Source: Halobacteroidaceae bacterium (lineage in GTDB: Bacteria; Bacillota; Halanaerobiia; B1SED10-174). From it: a stretch of DNA of 51,796 bases. A program made the position numbers and the translations under genes. Of this stretch, positions 1 to 8,568 are shown in pieces. The stretch lies in contig PWFS01000062.1 of the NCBI GenBank assembly GCA_003554145.1, forward strand, positions 1-51,796, given 5' to 3'. Below the pieces are notes generated by a model. That model did no database searches and was not told where the DNA came from. It saw only the letters and a list, made by a program, of their open reading frames with translations. Position 1 is the first letter of the stretch, and each line of letters opens with the position of its first letter.

Positions 1-549
1 CAGCTCCGCCGGGATAACCGGGAGGGAACCCTTTATAATCTGGTTGGCTTTCAAACCAGGTTGAAATGGCCTGAGCAGAAGAGGGTCTTTCGCCTGATTC
101 CTGGCCTGGAAAAAGCAGAATTTGCCCGCCTGGGGGTGATGCACCGCAACCTTTATATCAATGCCCCCCGGCTATTGCAAAAAACCCTGCAACTCCAGTC
201 CGATCCCCGGGTTTTTTTCGCGGGGCAGATCACCGGGGTGGAAGGTTATCTTGAATCAGCGTTAATGGGGGCCTGGGCCGGAATAAATGCCTGGCTACAG
301 GTAAAGGGGCAGGAGCCTTTAGCTCCCCCCCGGGAAACCGCCTCAGGCAGTCTTATTGATTATATTACTTCCTCGCATAAAAACTTTCAGCCAATAAACA
401 TGAATTTTGGGCTTCTTCCTGCCCCGGAGAAAAGGATAAAGAAAAAAGAAGAACGAAGGAAATATCAGGCTGATAAGGCGGGTACAATTATGGAGGAATT
501 TTTGCACAAAAATAAACTGCTCCAATCGTTCTGTGTCCCTGAAAAGTAA
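1..549 (+). CDS. trmFO: TrmFO, tRNA (uracil-54-C5) methyltransferase, C-terminal part
   Basis: The frame is open from base 1, so the start lies outside the window; 182 residues remain. TrmFO is a folate- and FAD-dependent enzyme that makes ribothymidine at position 54 of the tRNA T-loop. The family signature [20 protein letters not shown], the following [20 protein letters not shown] block and the FAD-binding [11 protein letters not shown] motif are all visible. Its place just upstream of hslV matches the Bacillus order, although the xerC gene usually found between them is missing. The tail is lysine-rich. Identity is firm; only the missing N-terminus limits it. Confidence 0.95.
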   Translation, partial: QLRRDNREGTLYNLVGFQTRLKWPEQKRVFRLIPGLEKAEFARLGVMHRNLYINAPRLLQKTLQLQSDPRVFFAGQITGVEGYLESALMGAWAGINAWLQVKGQEPLAPPRETASGSLIDYITSSHKNFQPINMNFGLLPAPEKRIKKKEERRKYQADKAGTIMEEFLHKNKLLQSFCVPEK

Positions 550-579
550 AGGAAAATTTTTTCTGGGGAGGTCTGGACT

Positions 580-1113
580 ATGCATTCAACTACGATTATT
601 GCGATAAGAAAAAACGGAAACCTGGCTATTGCTGGTGATGGGCAGGTTACTGTGGGGAATACCATAATGAAAAAAGGGGCCAGCAAAATCCGCCGCTTTT
701 TTGAAGGAGGGGTGGTTGCGGGTTTTGCGGGTGCTTCAGCCGATGCCTTTACCCTTTTTGAAAAATTTGAGGGAAAACTCGAGAGTTATCAGGGAAATTT
801 AAAACGGGCTGCCGTTGAGCTGGCCAAAGAATGGCGTACAGATCGAACCCTGCGCCGACTGGAGGCCCTTTTAATCGTAGCTGATAAAAAAGAGATGTTT
901 ATAATATCTGGAACCGGGGATGTCATAGAACCTGATGACGATATTGCAGCCATAGGATCAGGGGGCCCTTATGCCCTGGCTGCAGCCCGAGCCTTAAGCA
1001 GGTTTGCAACAATGGATGCGGGGGATATTGCCCTGGAAGCCATGCGCATTGCAGCGGATATTTGTATTTATACTAATGATCAAATTGGGGTCGAGGTTGT
1101 GCCCGGGGATTGA
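580..1113 (+). CDS. hslV: HslV (ClpQ), peptidase subunit of the HslUV protease
   Basis: This is the 177-residue proteolytic subunit that forms a double ring capped by HslU. It is an N-terminal nucleophile hydrolase. The start MHSTT places the catalytic threonine at residue 4 after removal of a short propeptide, as in Bacillus ClpQ but with a shorter leader. The GDGQVT motif, [18 protein letters not shown] and [15 protein letters not shown] are classic. A GGGGAGG ribosome site lies 9 bases before the ATG. It is followed after a 117-base gap by hslU, its obligate partner. Confidence 0.97.
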   Translation: MHSTTIIAIRKNGNLAIAGDGQVTVGNTIMKKGASKIRRFFEGGVVAGFAGASADAFTLFEKFEGKLESYQGNLKRAAVELAKEWRTDRTLRRLEALLIVADKKEMFIISGTGDVIEPDDDIAAIGSGGPYALAAARALSRFATMDAGDIALEAMRIAADICIYTNDQIGVEVVPGD

Positions 1114-1148
1114 ACTGTTCAGTCCTGAATAGTTAATAACAATGAAGA

Positions 1149-1187
1149 TCCGGGAACTGTCGATTTTTCCTTTTCCCGGAAAAAATC
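1149..1187 (+). other. Two mutually exclusive hairpins in the hslV-hslU spacer
   Basis: TCCGGGAA at 1149-1156 can pair with TTCCCGGA at 1173-1180 (8 bp). Alternatively GATTTTTCC at 1162-1170 can pair with GGAAAAAATC at 1178-1187 with one bulged A. The two stems share bases, so only one can form. Neither is followed by a T-run, so this is not a simple terminator. Function is unknown. Confidence 0.35.
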
Positions 1188-1202
1188 AATTTTCTGGATT
1201 TC
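1188..1202 (+). promoter_or_regulatory. Weak CodY-box-like site upstream of hslU
   Basis: The sequence AATTTTCTGGATTTC matches 11 of 15 positions of the CodY consensus AATTTTCWGAAAATT, including the whole left half. CodY is encoded two genes downstream. Four mismatches in AT-rich DNA make chance a real possibility. Confidence 0.25.
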
Positions 1203-1230
1203 AGAAGATTTTGTTCAAGGAGGTTTGATT

Positions 1231-2619
1231 GTGGAAGATTTGACTCCCCGCCAGACAGTGAATGAACTGGATAAATATATTATCGGGCAGGAACAGGCCA
1301 AAAAAGCGGTGGCCATTGCCCTGCGTAACAGGTACCGGCGGCGTCTTTTGGAAGATGAACTGCGGGATGAAATCCTACCTAAAAATATCCTGATGATTGG
1401 CCCTACCGGGGTGGGAAAAACGGAAATTGCCCGCCGCCTGGCTCGCCTGGTTAAAGCCCCCTTTATTAAAGTGGAGGTCAGCAAATTTACTGAAGTAGGT
1501 TATGTGGGCCGGGATGTGGAATCAATGATTCGTGATCTCCTGGAAACAGCCATCCAAATGGAAAAACAGGAAAAAATAAGAGAAGTAGAGGATAAAGCAG
1601 AGGAACTGGCTGAAGAACGCTTGATGGATTATTTGATGCCAGGACGAAAGAAGTCCAGTAACCCCCTGAATATGTTTTTGAGTTCTTCAGGCCGGGAAGA
1701 AGAAGGAAATGGAGAGGATAATGAAGCCAGGGAAAGAATGAAGTCCAGGCGGGAACGATTGCTGGAAAAACTTCGTTCTGGGGAACTGGAGGAGCCCCCC
1801 ATTGAAATTGAAGTGGAGGCCAGTCATTCCCCCATGCTGGAAATCTTTTCTGGGGCTGGAGTAGAAGAGATGGGCATTAACATGCAGGATCTTTTTGGGG
1901 GGATGTTTCCCCGGAAAAAGAAAAAAAGAAGGGTAAACATCGGGCAGGCCAGAGAAATCCTCAAGCAGCAGGAAGCCCAAAAACTGATTGATATGGATGA
2001 GGTTACTGAAACCGCCCGGGAAAGAGTTCAGGAGAGCGGAATTATCTTCCTGGATGAAATTGATAAAATTACTGGCAAAGATGAAAGTCATGGTCCCGAT
2101 GTATCCCGGGAGGGAGTACAGAGGGATATACTGCCCGTTGTGGAAGGCTCAACGGTAATGACCAAACATGGTCCGGTCAATACTGATCACATCTTATTTA
2201 TAGCTGCCGGGGCTTTTCACATGGCTAAACCTTCCGATTTAATTCCCGAACTGCAGGGGCGCTTCCCCATCAGGGTCGAATTATCCAGTCTCAGTGAGGC
2301 CAATTTCCGGGAAATTTTAACTGAACCTCAGAATGCTTTGATTAAACAGTACGTTGCCCTGCTCCAGGCGGAGGAAGTTGAAATTGAATTTTCGGATGAA
2401 GGAATTGCCCAGCTGGCCCGAATTGCCTTCCTGGCCAATGAACAGATGGAAAATATAGGAGCTCGGCGTCTGCATACCGTTCTGGAGAAATTGCTGGAGG
2501 AAATTTCTTTTGCCGGTCCCGAACTCAAGGGTCAGAAAATAATCATTGATGATGATTTTGTTAAAGATCAGCTGGAGGGGATTATAAAGGATAAAGACCT
2601 TAGCCGATATATTCTTTAA
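1231..2619 (+). CDS. hslU: HslU (ClpY), AAA+ unfoldase of the HslUV protease
   Basis: ATP-driven unfoldase that feeds substrates into HslV. The 462-residue protein has the [18 protein letters not shown]-terminus, Walker A GPTGVGKT at residues 57-64, the intermediate I-domain, Walker B with [10 protein letters not shown], and the sensor/arginine region near GARRLHT. The C-terminal DLSRYIL tail is the element that docks into HslV. I chose the GTG at 1231 because AAGGAGGT (1217-1224) sits 6 bases before it; the in-frame TTG at 1225 would abut the ribosome site with no spacing. Confidence 0.96.
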   Translation: MEDLTPRQTVNELDKYIIGQEQAKKAVAIALRNRYRRRLLEDELRDEILPKNILMIGPTGVGKTEIARRLARLVKAPFIKVEVSKFTEVGYVGRDVESMIRDLLETAIQMEKQEKIREVEDKAEELAEERLMDYLMPGRKKSSNPLNMFLSSSGREEEGNGEDNEARERMKSRRERLLEKLRSGELEEPPIEIEVEASHSPMLEIFSGAGVEEMGINMQDLFGGMFPRKKKKRRVNIGQAREILKQQEAQKLIDMDEVTETARERVQESGIIFLDEIDKITGKDESHGPDVSREGVQRDILPVVEGSTVMTKHGPVNTDHILFIAAGAFHMAKPSDLIPELQGRFPIRVELSSLSEANFREILTEPQNALIKQYVALLQAEEVEIEFSDEGIAQLARIAFLANEQMENIGARRLHTVLEKLLEEISFAGPELKGQKIIIDDDFVKDQLEGIIKDKDLSRYIL

Positions 2620-2736
2620 CTGGATAATTTTTGAGCAGACTCTACTAATTTGGGGGATGATTTTTCTCCGTTTAATCTGGATTGAAAAAATAAAAACACC
2701 TTTTTAAGGGTATTTGTTAAAAGGAGGCTGAAAACA

Positions 2737-3519
2737 ATGGAAAACCTATTGCAGAAAACCCGGCAGTTAAACAATCTTTTGCTGGGGGGAGCAGGAAAGG
2801 CAGTTAGTTTTAAAGAAATGGCCAGTGTTTTGAGTGAAGCCATGGATGCCAATGTTTATGTAATCAGCAAAAAAGGGAAAGTCCTGGGCCATCAACTCCT
2901 GGATCAATTTGAATGTGAAAAAATGATGGAAGAAGTGCTGGAAAAAAAACAATTTCCTGCAGATTTTAATGAAAAATTGTTGGGAATAAATGAAACCCGG
3001 GCTAACATCCAGCAGGAAGATGGTAAGTGTGTTTTTGAATTTCAGGGAGACTGTATTTTTACAACCAAGGTAACAACGGTAGTTCCGGTTAAAGGTGCCG
3101 GGGCTCGATTGGGCACCCTTATCCTGGCCAGATTCAGAAACAATTTTGAGGCAGGAGATTTAATTCTGGCCGAATATGCTGCTGCAGTAGTTGGCATGGA
3201 AATACTGCGATCCCGCAGTGAAAAAATGGAGGAAAAAGCCCGGCGTAAGGCCGCAGTACAGATGGCTTTGGACAGCCTTTCTTTTTCGGAAATGGAAGCG
3301 GTGGAGCATATTTTTGCGGAACTGGATCAAAAAGAAGGTTTGATTGTGGCCAGCAAAATTGCCGATGGAGCTGGAATTACCCGGTCAGTAATTGTTAATG
3401 CCCTGCGAAAATTTGAAAGTGCCGGGGTTATCGAGTCCCGGTCCCTGGGAATGAAAGGAACCTACATTAAAGTTTTAAATGAGTTTTTGCTGGAGGAAAT
3501 TGAAAAGATTGATCTTTAG
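2737..3519 (+). CDS. codY: CodY, GTP- and branched-chain amino acid-sensing repressor
   Basis: Global nutritional regulator of Bacillota. The 260-residue length is typical. The N-terminal GAF-like sensor domain (to about residue 155) is followed by a winged helix whose recognition part reads ASKIADGAGITRSVIVNALR and then FESAGVIESRSLGMKGTYI, both highly conserved. An AAAGGAGG ribosome site lies 10 bases upstream of the ATG. It follows hslU, as in Bacillus, with a 117-base spacer that shows no clear terminator or promoter. Confidence 0.96.
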   Translation: MENLLQKTRQLNNLLLGGAGKAVSFKEMASVLSEAMDANVYVISKKGKVLGHQLLDQFECEKMMEEVLEKKQFPADFNEKLLGINETRANIQQEDGKCVFEFQGDCIFTTKVTTVVPVKGAGARLGTLILARFRNNFEAGDLILAEYAAAVVGMEILRSRSEKMEEKARRKAAVQMALDSLSFSEMEAVEHIFAELDQKEGLIVASKIADGAGITRSVIVNALRKFESAGVIESRSLGMKGTYIKVLNEFLLEEIEKIDL

Positions 3520-3544
3520 ATATAAAGAGGAAGGAGCAATTTAA

Positions 3545-4189
3545 ATGGTCAATCCAATAGACAAGTTGACTCCTTTTCAAATTGATGCCCTGCGAGAGCT
3601 TGGGAATATTGGGGCGGGTAATACCGCTACCGCTCTGGCCCAGTTTCTGGAAAGAGAAATCCACATGGAAGTCCCTGCTGCTCGCATCCTGCCCCTGGAG
3701 GAAGTGCCCCAGATTATGGGGGTAGAAGAGCGGCGGGTGGGATGCGTACTGCTGCGGATACTCGGAGAAGCTCCGGGGAAAATGGTTTTTTTGATTGAAG
3801 AAGAGTGCCTGCGCCGGTTGTTAACCCTGGTTTTTGGGGAAGAACCTGATGACCTGGAGGGGGAACTGGAAAGGTCTGCCCTCCAGGAAATAGCGAATAT
3901 TCTCTCGGGCTCTTTTCTTAACTCTATTAATAAGATGACCGGTTTAAGTTGCGTACAGTCATTACCCAATTATGCCATGGATATGGCCGAGGCCATCCTT
4001 AGTTCAATTGCTGCTTATCAAGGGCAGTTTGGAGATCACGTTTTATTCCTGGAAACTTCTTTTTCTGAAGGCGATAATCAAATTTTTAGCAAGTTTTTTC
4101 TTATTCCCGAACCAGGAAGTCTGGAGCAGATCCTGGAAGCAATTGGAGCTGAATCTGATGAGCAAGATAATTCCGGTCCGAATGGGTGA
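3545..4189 (+). CDS. cheC: CheC, CheY-P phosphatase
   Basis: CheC dephosphorylates CheY-P and binds CheD in Bacillus-type chemotaxis. The 214-residue protein keeps both active-site motifs of the family, each of the form D/S-x3-E-x2-N followed about 23 residues later by Pro: D14/E18/N21/P44 (within ELGNIGAGNTATALA) and S111/E115/N118/P141. It should therefore be catalytically competent. GGAAGGAG lies just upstream of the ATG. It overlaps cheD by 32 bases. In Bacillus this pair ends the large fla/che operon between codY and rpsB; here it stands alone. Confidence 0.95.
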   Translation: MVNPIDKLTPFQIDALRELGNIGAGNTATALAQFLEREIHMEVPAARILPLEEVPQIMGVEERRVGCVLLRILGEAPGKMVFLIEEECLRRLLTLVFGEEPDDLEGELERSALQEIANILSGSFLNSINKMTGLSCVQSLPNYAMDMAEAILSSIAAYQGQFGDHVLFLETSFSEGDNQIFSKFFLIPEPGSLEQILEAIGAESDEQDNSGPNG

Positions 4190-4646
4190 ATTAAAAATAG
4201 ATAAAAAACCACAAAAACTGGGGTGTAATGGCCTGGGTTCCTGTATTGGCCTGATAATTTATGATGAGTTCAGGAAAATAGGGGGGCTGGCCCATATAAT
4301 ATTGCCCACAGGAAGAAAAAACGGAAATAATGAACAGAAACCAGGGAAATATGCGGACCTGGCTATTCCCCATTTAATTGAAGAACTGGGGTCAGCGGGA
4401 GCCCATCCACGCCGTTTATGGGCAAAAATGGCCGGGGGAGCCCACATGTTTTCCCTGGAATCAGATAATGATATCAGCCGCATAGGAGAACGCAATATTG
4501 AAGCAGTTCGGGAGATATTAAAACAGTACAAAATACCGGTAAAAGCCATGGATGTGGGAGGGAAATCCGGAAGAACAATTGTTTTTTATCTCAGCTCGGG
4601 AGAGTTAAAAATTAAAACCTTTCAAAAAGGTGAGAAAACATTATAA
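4158..4646 (+). CDS. cheD: CheD, chemoreceptor glutamine deamidase
   Basis: CheD deamidates receptor glutamines and activates CheC. Of the family catalytic residues, Cys29 (in GLGSCIGLIIYD) and His46 (in GLAHIILP) are present. The 162-residue length from the ATG at 4158 is normal for the family. A longer in-frame extension starting at 3972 lies wholly inside cheC and is rejected. The chosen ATG has GGAGC eight bases upstream and overlaps the end of cheC by 32 bases, so translation is probably coupled. GGAHMF and GGKSGRTI are further family motifs. Confidence 0.94.
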   Translation: MSKIIPVRMGELKIDKKPQKLGCNGLGSCIGLIIYDEFRKIGGLAHIILPTGRKNGNNEQKPGKYADLAIPHLIEELGSAGAHPRRLWAKMAGGAHMFSLESDNDISRIGERNIEAVREILKQYKIPVKAMDVGGKSGRTIVFYLSSGELKIKTFQKGEKTL

Positions 4647-4660
4647 AGGTTACCGGGCTA

Positions 4661-4689
4661 TTGATAAATAAGGGCTGCTGTGGTATACT
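4661..4689 (+). promoter_or_regulatory. Strong sigma-A promoter for rpsB-tsf
   Basis: TTGATA (4661-4666), a 17-base spacer and TATACT (4684-4689) with an extended -10 TG at 4681-4682. It lies directly after cheD and separates that pair from the rpsB operon. The core TGGTATACTA recurs in the rimP promoter. Confidence 0.85.
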
Positions 4690-4696
4690 ACCTAAG

Positions 4697-4795
4697 GGTT
4701 AAAAACACATGATCCGCAACTCCAGGGGTGGTGCCCGCCAGGGTTCCCCGGGATGGGGATGACCGGATCAGAGGAAAAACCGAGAGGAGGAAATT
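4697..4795 (+). promoter_or_regulatory. Structured 5' leader of rpsB
   Basis: About 100 bases lie between the predicted start of transcription and the rpsB ribosome site. TGATCCG at 4710-4716 pairs with CGGATCA at 4764-4770 to close a domain. Inside it, GGGG and CCCC tracts can form at least one more helix (for example CCCC 4746-4749 with GGGG 4755-4758). A long, GC-rich, closed leader in front of rpsB suggests autoregulation by S2. This is inference from structure and place only. Confidence 0.5.
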
Positions 4796-4801
4796 TATCA
4801 A

Positions 4802-5605
4802 ATGGCAGTGGTTACAATGAAACAGCTGCTGGAATCGGGTGTTCACTTCGGACATCAGACCCGGCGGTGGAATCCCAAGATGAAACCCTATATTTTTACC
4901 GAGCGTAACGGGATATACATCGTCGATCTGCAGCAAACGGTTAAAATGGTTGAGGTGGCCCATAATTTTGTGCGGGACCTGGCCATGGAGGGTAAGGAAG
5001 TTCTTTTCGTGGGAACCAAGAAGCAAGCCCAGGAAACAGTAAAAAAAGAAGCGGAAAGATGTGGCATGCCCTATGTAAATCAGCGCTGGCTGGGGGGGAT
5101 GCTGACCAACTTTGCCACAATAAGTAAACGGATCCGTCGGCTGGAGGAACTGGAAAAAATGGATGAGGAGGGACTGTTTGAAGTCCTCCCTAAGAAAGAA
5201 GTAATTCAACTGCAAAAAGAAAAAGAACGCCTGAACCGTTTCCTGGGAGGAATTCGCCACATGAAAAGGTTACCCCATGCGGTTTACGTGGTGGACCCCC
5301 GCAAGGAAAGTATTGCAGTTGCTGAAGCAAATAAGCTGGGAATCCCGGTGGTTGCAATTGTTGACACTAACTGTGACCCCGATGTAATTGATTATATTAT
5401 TCCGGGTAATGATGATGCTATTCGAGCAGTTAAGCTCTTAACTGGAGTAATGGCTGATGCTGTATTAGAGGGTAATCAAGGGCGGGAAGTTCAAATGCCC
5501 GAAACCGATGAAGAAGTAGAAGCCGGAGAAGAGAGCTCTGTGGAGGGTGAAAAGGACCTGGAAGAGTTAAAAAAAGAAACTAATGAACAGGAAAAAGCTG
5601 AATAA
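4802..5605 (+). CDS. rpsB: 30S ribosomal protein S2
   Basis: Primary S2 protein of the small subunit. The N-terminus [22 protein letters not shown] is cut here to its key part [15 protein letters not shown], and [17 protein letters not shown] plus [11 protein letters not shown] are diagnostic. Its 267 residues exceed the usual core because of an acidic, Glu-rich C-terminal tail of about 40 residues. GAGAGGAGG lies 11 bases upstream of the ATG. It is transcribed with tsf, 15 bases downstream. Confidence 0.97.
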   Translation: MAVVTMKQLLESGVHFGHQTRRWNPKMKPYIFTERNGIYIVDLQQTVKMVEVAHNFVRDLAMEGKEVLFVGTKKQAQETVKKEAERCGMPYVNQRWLGGMLTNFATISKRIRRLEELEKMDEEGLFEVLPKKEVIQLQKEKERLNRFLGGIRHMKRLPHAVYVVDPRKESIAVAEANKLGIPVVAIVDTNCDPDVIDYIIPGNDDAIRAVKLLTGVMADAVLEGNQGREVQMPETDEEVEAGEESSVEGEKDLEELKKETNEQEKAE

Positions 5606-5620
5606 GGGGGGGGAATTTAA

Positions 5621-6220
5621 GTGGCAATTACCATGGAAACCGTAAAAAAACTTCGTCAGAAAACCGGGGCCGGGGTTATGGATTGCAAAAAGGCCCTGCA
5701 GGAAACCGGTGGCGATATAGATAAAGCTGTGGAGTACCTGAGGGAAAAAGGTATTGCTGCGGCTGAAAAGAAAGCGGGGCGAACTGCGGCTGAAGGATTG
5801 GTGGGCTCCTATATTCACATGGGTGGGAAAATTGGAGTTCTAATTGAAGTTAACTGTGAAACGGATTTCGTTGCCAAGACTGAAGAATTCAAGGCTCTGG
5901 TCCATAATCTGGCCATGCAGGTTGCTGCCAGCCAGCCTGATTATGTTTCCCGGGAAGACATTCCTGGGGAAATAATTGATAGGGAAAAAAGTATCCTCCG
6001 TCAGCAGGCGCTGGAAGAAAACAAACCGGAACATGTTATAGAGAAAATGGTAGAGGGCAGGCTGGAAAAGTTTTTTGAAAACGTCTGCTTGCTGGAACAG
6101 CCCTTTATCAAAGATACTGATCAAAAGGTCAGGGAACTTTTAAAAGAAAATATAGCTCAACTGGGTGAGAACATTGTGATCAACCGCTTTTCCCGCTTTG
6201 CGGTGGGGGAAGAGGAATAG
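5621..6220 (+). CDS. tsf: Elongation factor Ts
   Basis: Guanine nucleotide exchange factor for EF-Tu. The UBA-like N-terminus [20 protein letters not shown] and the core [11 protein letters not shown] are characteristic. The 199-residue size is that of the short EF-Ts form found in many Bacillota and Thermus. It starts with GTG behind a GGGGGGG tract; an internal ATG at 5633 is a less likely start. It ends just before a strong terminator, closing the rpsB-tsf unit. Confidence 0.96.
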   Translation: MAITMETVKKLRQKTGAGVMDCKKALQETGGDIDKAVEYLREKGIAAAEKKAGRTAAEGLVGSYIHMGGKIGVLIEVNCETDFVAKTEEFKALVHNLAMQVAASQPDYVSREDIPGEIIDREKSILRQQALEENKPEHVIEKMVEGRLEKFFENVCLLEQPFIKDTDQKVRELLKENIAQLGENIVINRFSRFAVGEEE

Positions 6221-6230
6221 TAAAAGATTT

Positions 6231-6260
6231 AAGAGAGCACCTCTGGTGTTCTCTTTTTTT
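6231..6260 (+). terminator. Rho-independent terminator after tsf
   Basis: AAGAGAGCACC pairs with GGTGTTCTCTT (11 bp, one G-U) across a 3-base loop TCT and runs into a T-tract. It is a strong terminator that ends the rpsB-tsf transcript. Confidence 0.9.
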
Positions 6261-6310
6261 GCAGGATTATGCTATTAAAAGGCGAAAAAAAATAAAATGG
6301 GGGACAGTTT

Positions 6311-7027
6311 ATGGCTAAAGCGCTTTTTTCCAGGGTTATTTTGAAGCTGAGCGGGGAGGCCCTGGCGGGAGAACAGGAATTTGGGATTGATGCCCGGTAT
6401 ATCAGTCTGATAGCCGGGGAGATAAGGAAGACTGTACGTGAAACCGGTGTTGAAATTGCTATTGTAGTTGGTGGGGGGAATATTTTCCGTGGTCTCGCCG
6501 GTAGTGCGGAAGGGATGGATCGGAGCACTGCTGATTATATGGGAATGCTGGCCACGGTAATCAATGGCCTGGCCCTGCAGGATGCACTGGAACATGAAGG
6601 ATTGCAAACCCGGCTGCAGACTGCAGTGGAAATGAGGCAAATTGCTGAACCTTATATCAGACGCCGGGCAATCAGACACCTGGAAAAGGGTAGAATTGTA
6701 ATCTTTTCCGGAGGGACGGGAAATCCCTTTTTCTCGACCGATACAACAGCTGCCCTGCGAGCTGCTGAAATTGGGGCCGATGCAATTTTAATGGCAAAAA
6801 AGGTTGATGGAGTGTACGATTCAGATCCGGTCAGCAATCCCGAGGCAACCAGGTATACAGAACTCACCTATATGGATGTAATAAAGAAATCCCTGCGAGT
6901 AATGGATTCTACAGCAGTTTCGCTCTGTATGGATAATGAAATTCCCCTTATAGTTTTTGGACTTGCCGATCTGGACAATATTAAGCGGGCGGTGATGGGC
7001 GAAAAAATTGGAACTTCTGTTTCCTAA
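6311..7027 (+). CDS. pyrH: UMP kinase
   Basis: Bacterial amino-acid-kinase-fold UMP kinase that makes UDP for RNA and cell-wall precursors. The 238 residues include [34 protein letters not shown] and [12 protein letters not shown], all standard family blocks, and ends with a typical short tail. A GGGGGAC ribosome site is upstream. Because the tsf terminator lies before it, this gene needs its own promoter; the best I see is a weak extended -10 TGCTATTAA at 6270-6278 without a good -35. frr follows after 14 bases. Confidence 0.97.
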   Translation: MAKALFSRVILKLSGEALAGEQEFGIDARYISLIAGEIRKTVRETGVEIAIVVGGGNIFRGLAGSAEGMDRSTADYMGMLATVINGLALQDALEHEGLQTRLQTAVEMRQIAEPYIRRRAIRHLEKGRIVIFSGGTGNPFFSTDTTAALRAAEIGADAILMAKKVDGVYDSDPVSNPEATRYTELTYMDVIKKSLRVMDSTAVSLCMDNEIPLIVFGLADLDNIKRAVMGEKIGTSVS

Positions 7028-7041
7028 AAGGAGGCTTTGTT

Positions 7042-7599
7042 ATGTTTGATGAGGTGGTAAAAGAATCGGAAAACAGGATGCAAAAAGTTATTGAGAGGTC
7101 CAAAAAAGAATTTGCTACGATCCGAACCGGGCGGGCTACCCCTTCTCTTCTGGAGGGGATAAAAGCTGACTATTATGGTGTGCCCACTCCCCTTAATCAA
7201 ATGGCCAAAATTTCTGTTCCCGAACCACGGCAGCTTATTATTCAGCCCTGGGATAAAAATGCAATCAAGCCTATTGAAAAAGCAATTTTAAAATCCGATC
7301 TCGGTCTCAATCCTAATGTTGATAGTGACCTGATCCGGCTTGTTATCCCCCAGTTAACCGAAGAACGTCGTAAGGAGCTGGTTCGGGTAGTTCGCAAAAA
7401 AGCAGAGGAGCAGCGGGTTGGCATTCGCAATATTCGTCGTGAGGCCAATGAAACTCTCAAAGAAATGGAGAGTGACGGGGATATATCGGAAGATAATTAT
7501 CACCGGGGATTGGAAAATGTTCAGGAATTGACCAATGATTATATTGAAAAAATTGACGAACTCCTGGAGGAAAAAGAAGCTGAAATAATGGAGGTTTAA
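7042..7599 (+). CDS. frr: Ribosome recycling factor
   Basis: RRF splits the post-termination ribosome together with EF-G. The 185-residue protein has the conserved FATIRTGRATPSLLEG, YYGVPTPLNQMAKISVPE and IPQLTEERRKELVRVV segments that form the three-helix bundle and the beta domain. An AAAGGAGG ribosome site lies upstream. It follows pyrH as in nearly all Bacillota. Confidence 0.97.
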   Translation: MFDEVVKESENRMQKVIERSKKEFATIRTGRATPSLLEGIKADYYGVPTPLNQMAKISVPEPRQLIIQPWDKNAIKPIEKAILKSDLGLNPNVDSDLIRLVIPQLTEERRKELVRVVRKKAEEQRVGIRNIRREANETLKEMESDGDISEDNYHRGLENVQELTNDYIEKIDELLEEKEAEIMEV

Positions 7600-7600
7600 T

Positions 7601-7813
7601 ATGGGCAGCCTTATAGGGATTACTGCAGGAGAGGCCAGGCAAATTCCTTCGAAAAAACCTATGGTATTTCAAATTACTGGTGGAGAAAAAAGCACCCGGT
7701 TCCGGGATGATTTGCGAATAATTCGAGTGATCAATTATCCAGAAAAAATTGAATGTGTTCTGGCTGACCCCTGTTATCCCCAGGACAAGACCCCCTCTTC
7801 TGGAGGGGGTTAG
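7601..7813 (+). CDS. Unknown 70-residue protein between frr and uppS
   Basis: The ATG at 7601 follows the frr stop by one base and has a perfect GGAGG 6 bases upstream (7590-7594), so it is probably translated, coupled to frr. The protein has a short N-terminal part (GSLIGITAGEARQIP), a basic/beta-rich middle and a Cys-Pro rich end (LADPCYPQDKTP) finishing in SSGGG. I recognise no family and see no signal peptide or membrane segment. In Bacillus uppS follows frr directly. The 3' end of the ORF overlaps an 8-bp hairpin. It could be lineage-specific or spurious. Confidence 0.5.
   Translation: MGSLIGITAGEARQIPSKKPMVFQITGGEKSTRFRDDLRIIRVINYPEKIECVLADPCYPQDKTPSSGGG
7790..7810 (+). other. GC-rich hairpin at the end of the small ORF
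   Basis: ACCCCCTC (7790-7797) pairs with GAGGGGGT (7803-7810) over a 5-base loop. No T-run follows, so it is more likely an mRNA stability or attenuation element between frr and uppS than a terminator. Confidence 0.5.
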
Positions 7814-7848
7814 CTGATAAGGGAGGAGTTAAAATCAATAGGGAAGAA

Positions 7849-8568
7849 GTGGAAAAATGGCAGGAAGAATTAAAAAAGGAAAAACTCCCCCGCCATGTAG
7901 CCATTATAATGGATGGAAATGGGCGCTGGGCTCAGAAAAAGGGCTTAAGCCGGAATAAAGGGCATCGTCAGGGGGTAGAAACCCTCAAGAAAGTGGTGCG
8001 AACCTGTGGAGAAATGGGGATCTCTTTTTTAACGGTTTTTGCGTTTTCAACGGAAAACTGGGATCGACCCCGCAATGAAGTTCTGTTTTTAATGGATCTT
8101 TTTCATCGGACTTTTAAAAAAGAGGCCCGGGAATTAATTGCCAACCGGGTCCGAGTTGTTTTTATTGGCTACCGCAGTGGCCTTTCCCGGGATCTGCAGG
8201 AAACCATGAACAATATAGAAAAAGATACTCGCTCCTGTGATGGAATTCAGTTGAATATTGCTTTGAATTATGGGGGCCGACAGGAAATAATGGAAGCCGC
8301 TCGGGCTTTAGTGGATAGGGGAGATAGGGATTTTTCCCAGGAAGAGTTCAGTGGAAATCTTTTTTCTGCTCCCTGCCCTGATGTGGATCTGCTGATTCGT
8401 CCGGGGGGAGAAATGCGATTGAGTAACTTCCTGCTCTGGCAGTCCGCTTATGCTGAATTATATTTTACACCGGTTTTATGGCCTGATTTTTCGGAAACCG
8501 ACCTGTACCAGGCGGTGCAGGATTTTCAAAAAAGGCAAAGGAGATTTGGCGGGGTGGGGGGTGAATAG
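7849..8568 (+). CDS. uppS: Undecaprenyl diphosphate synthase (isoprenyl transferase)
   Basis: cis-Prenyltransferase that makes the C55 lipid carrier for peptidoglycan. The catalytic aspartate is D22 in AIIMDGNGRWA; FAFSTENWDRP and the C-terminal LIRPGGEMRLSNFLLWQ motif follow. The listed GTG start gives 239 residues, but its ribosome site is poor. A much better GGGAGGAG (7821-7828) points to the in-frame ATC at 7834, which would add 5 residues (N-terminus reading INREEV). The true start is unsettled. The gene overlaps cdsA by 8 bases. Confidence 0.93.
   Translation: MEKWQEELKKEKLPRHVAIIMDGNGRWAQKKGLSRNKGHRQGVETLKKVVRTCGEMGISFLTVFAFSTENWDRPRNEVLFLMDLFHRTFKKEARELIANRVRVVFIGYRSGLSRDLQETMNNIEKDTRSCDGIQLNIALNYGGRQEIMEAARALVDRGDRDFSQEEFSGNLFSAPCPDVDLLIRPGGEMRLSNFLLWQSAYAELYFTPVLWPDFSETDLYQAVQDFQKRQRRFGGVGGE

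Noticed and set aside
3972-4157. N-terminal extension of CheD
   Set aside because: It lies fully inside cheC in another frame and gives no CheD-like sequence; the ATG at 4158 has a proper ribosome site.
4688-5260. Minus-strand open frame of 190 codons opposite rpsB
   Set aside because: It is a shadow of rpsB: Phe-rich, no ribosome site, and overlaps a certain gene throughout. The same holds for minus-strand frames at 1687-2091, 14095-14811, 19516-20031, 21180-21755 and 27048-27572.
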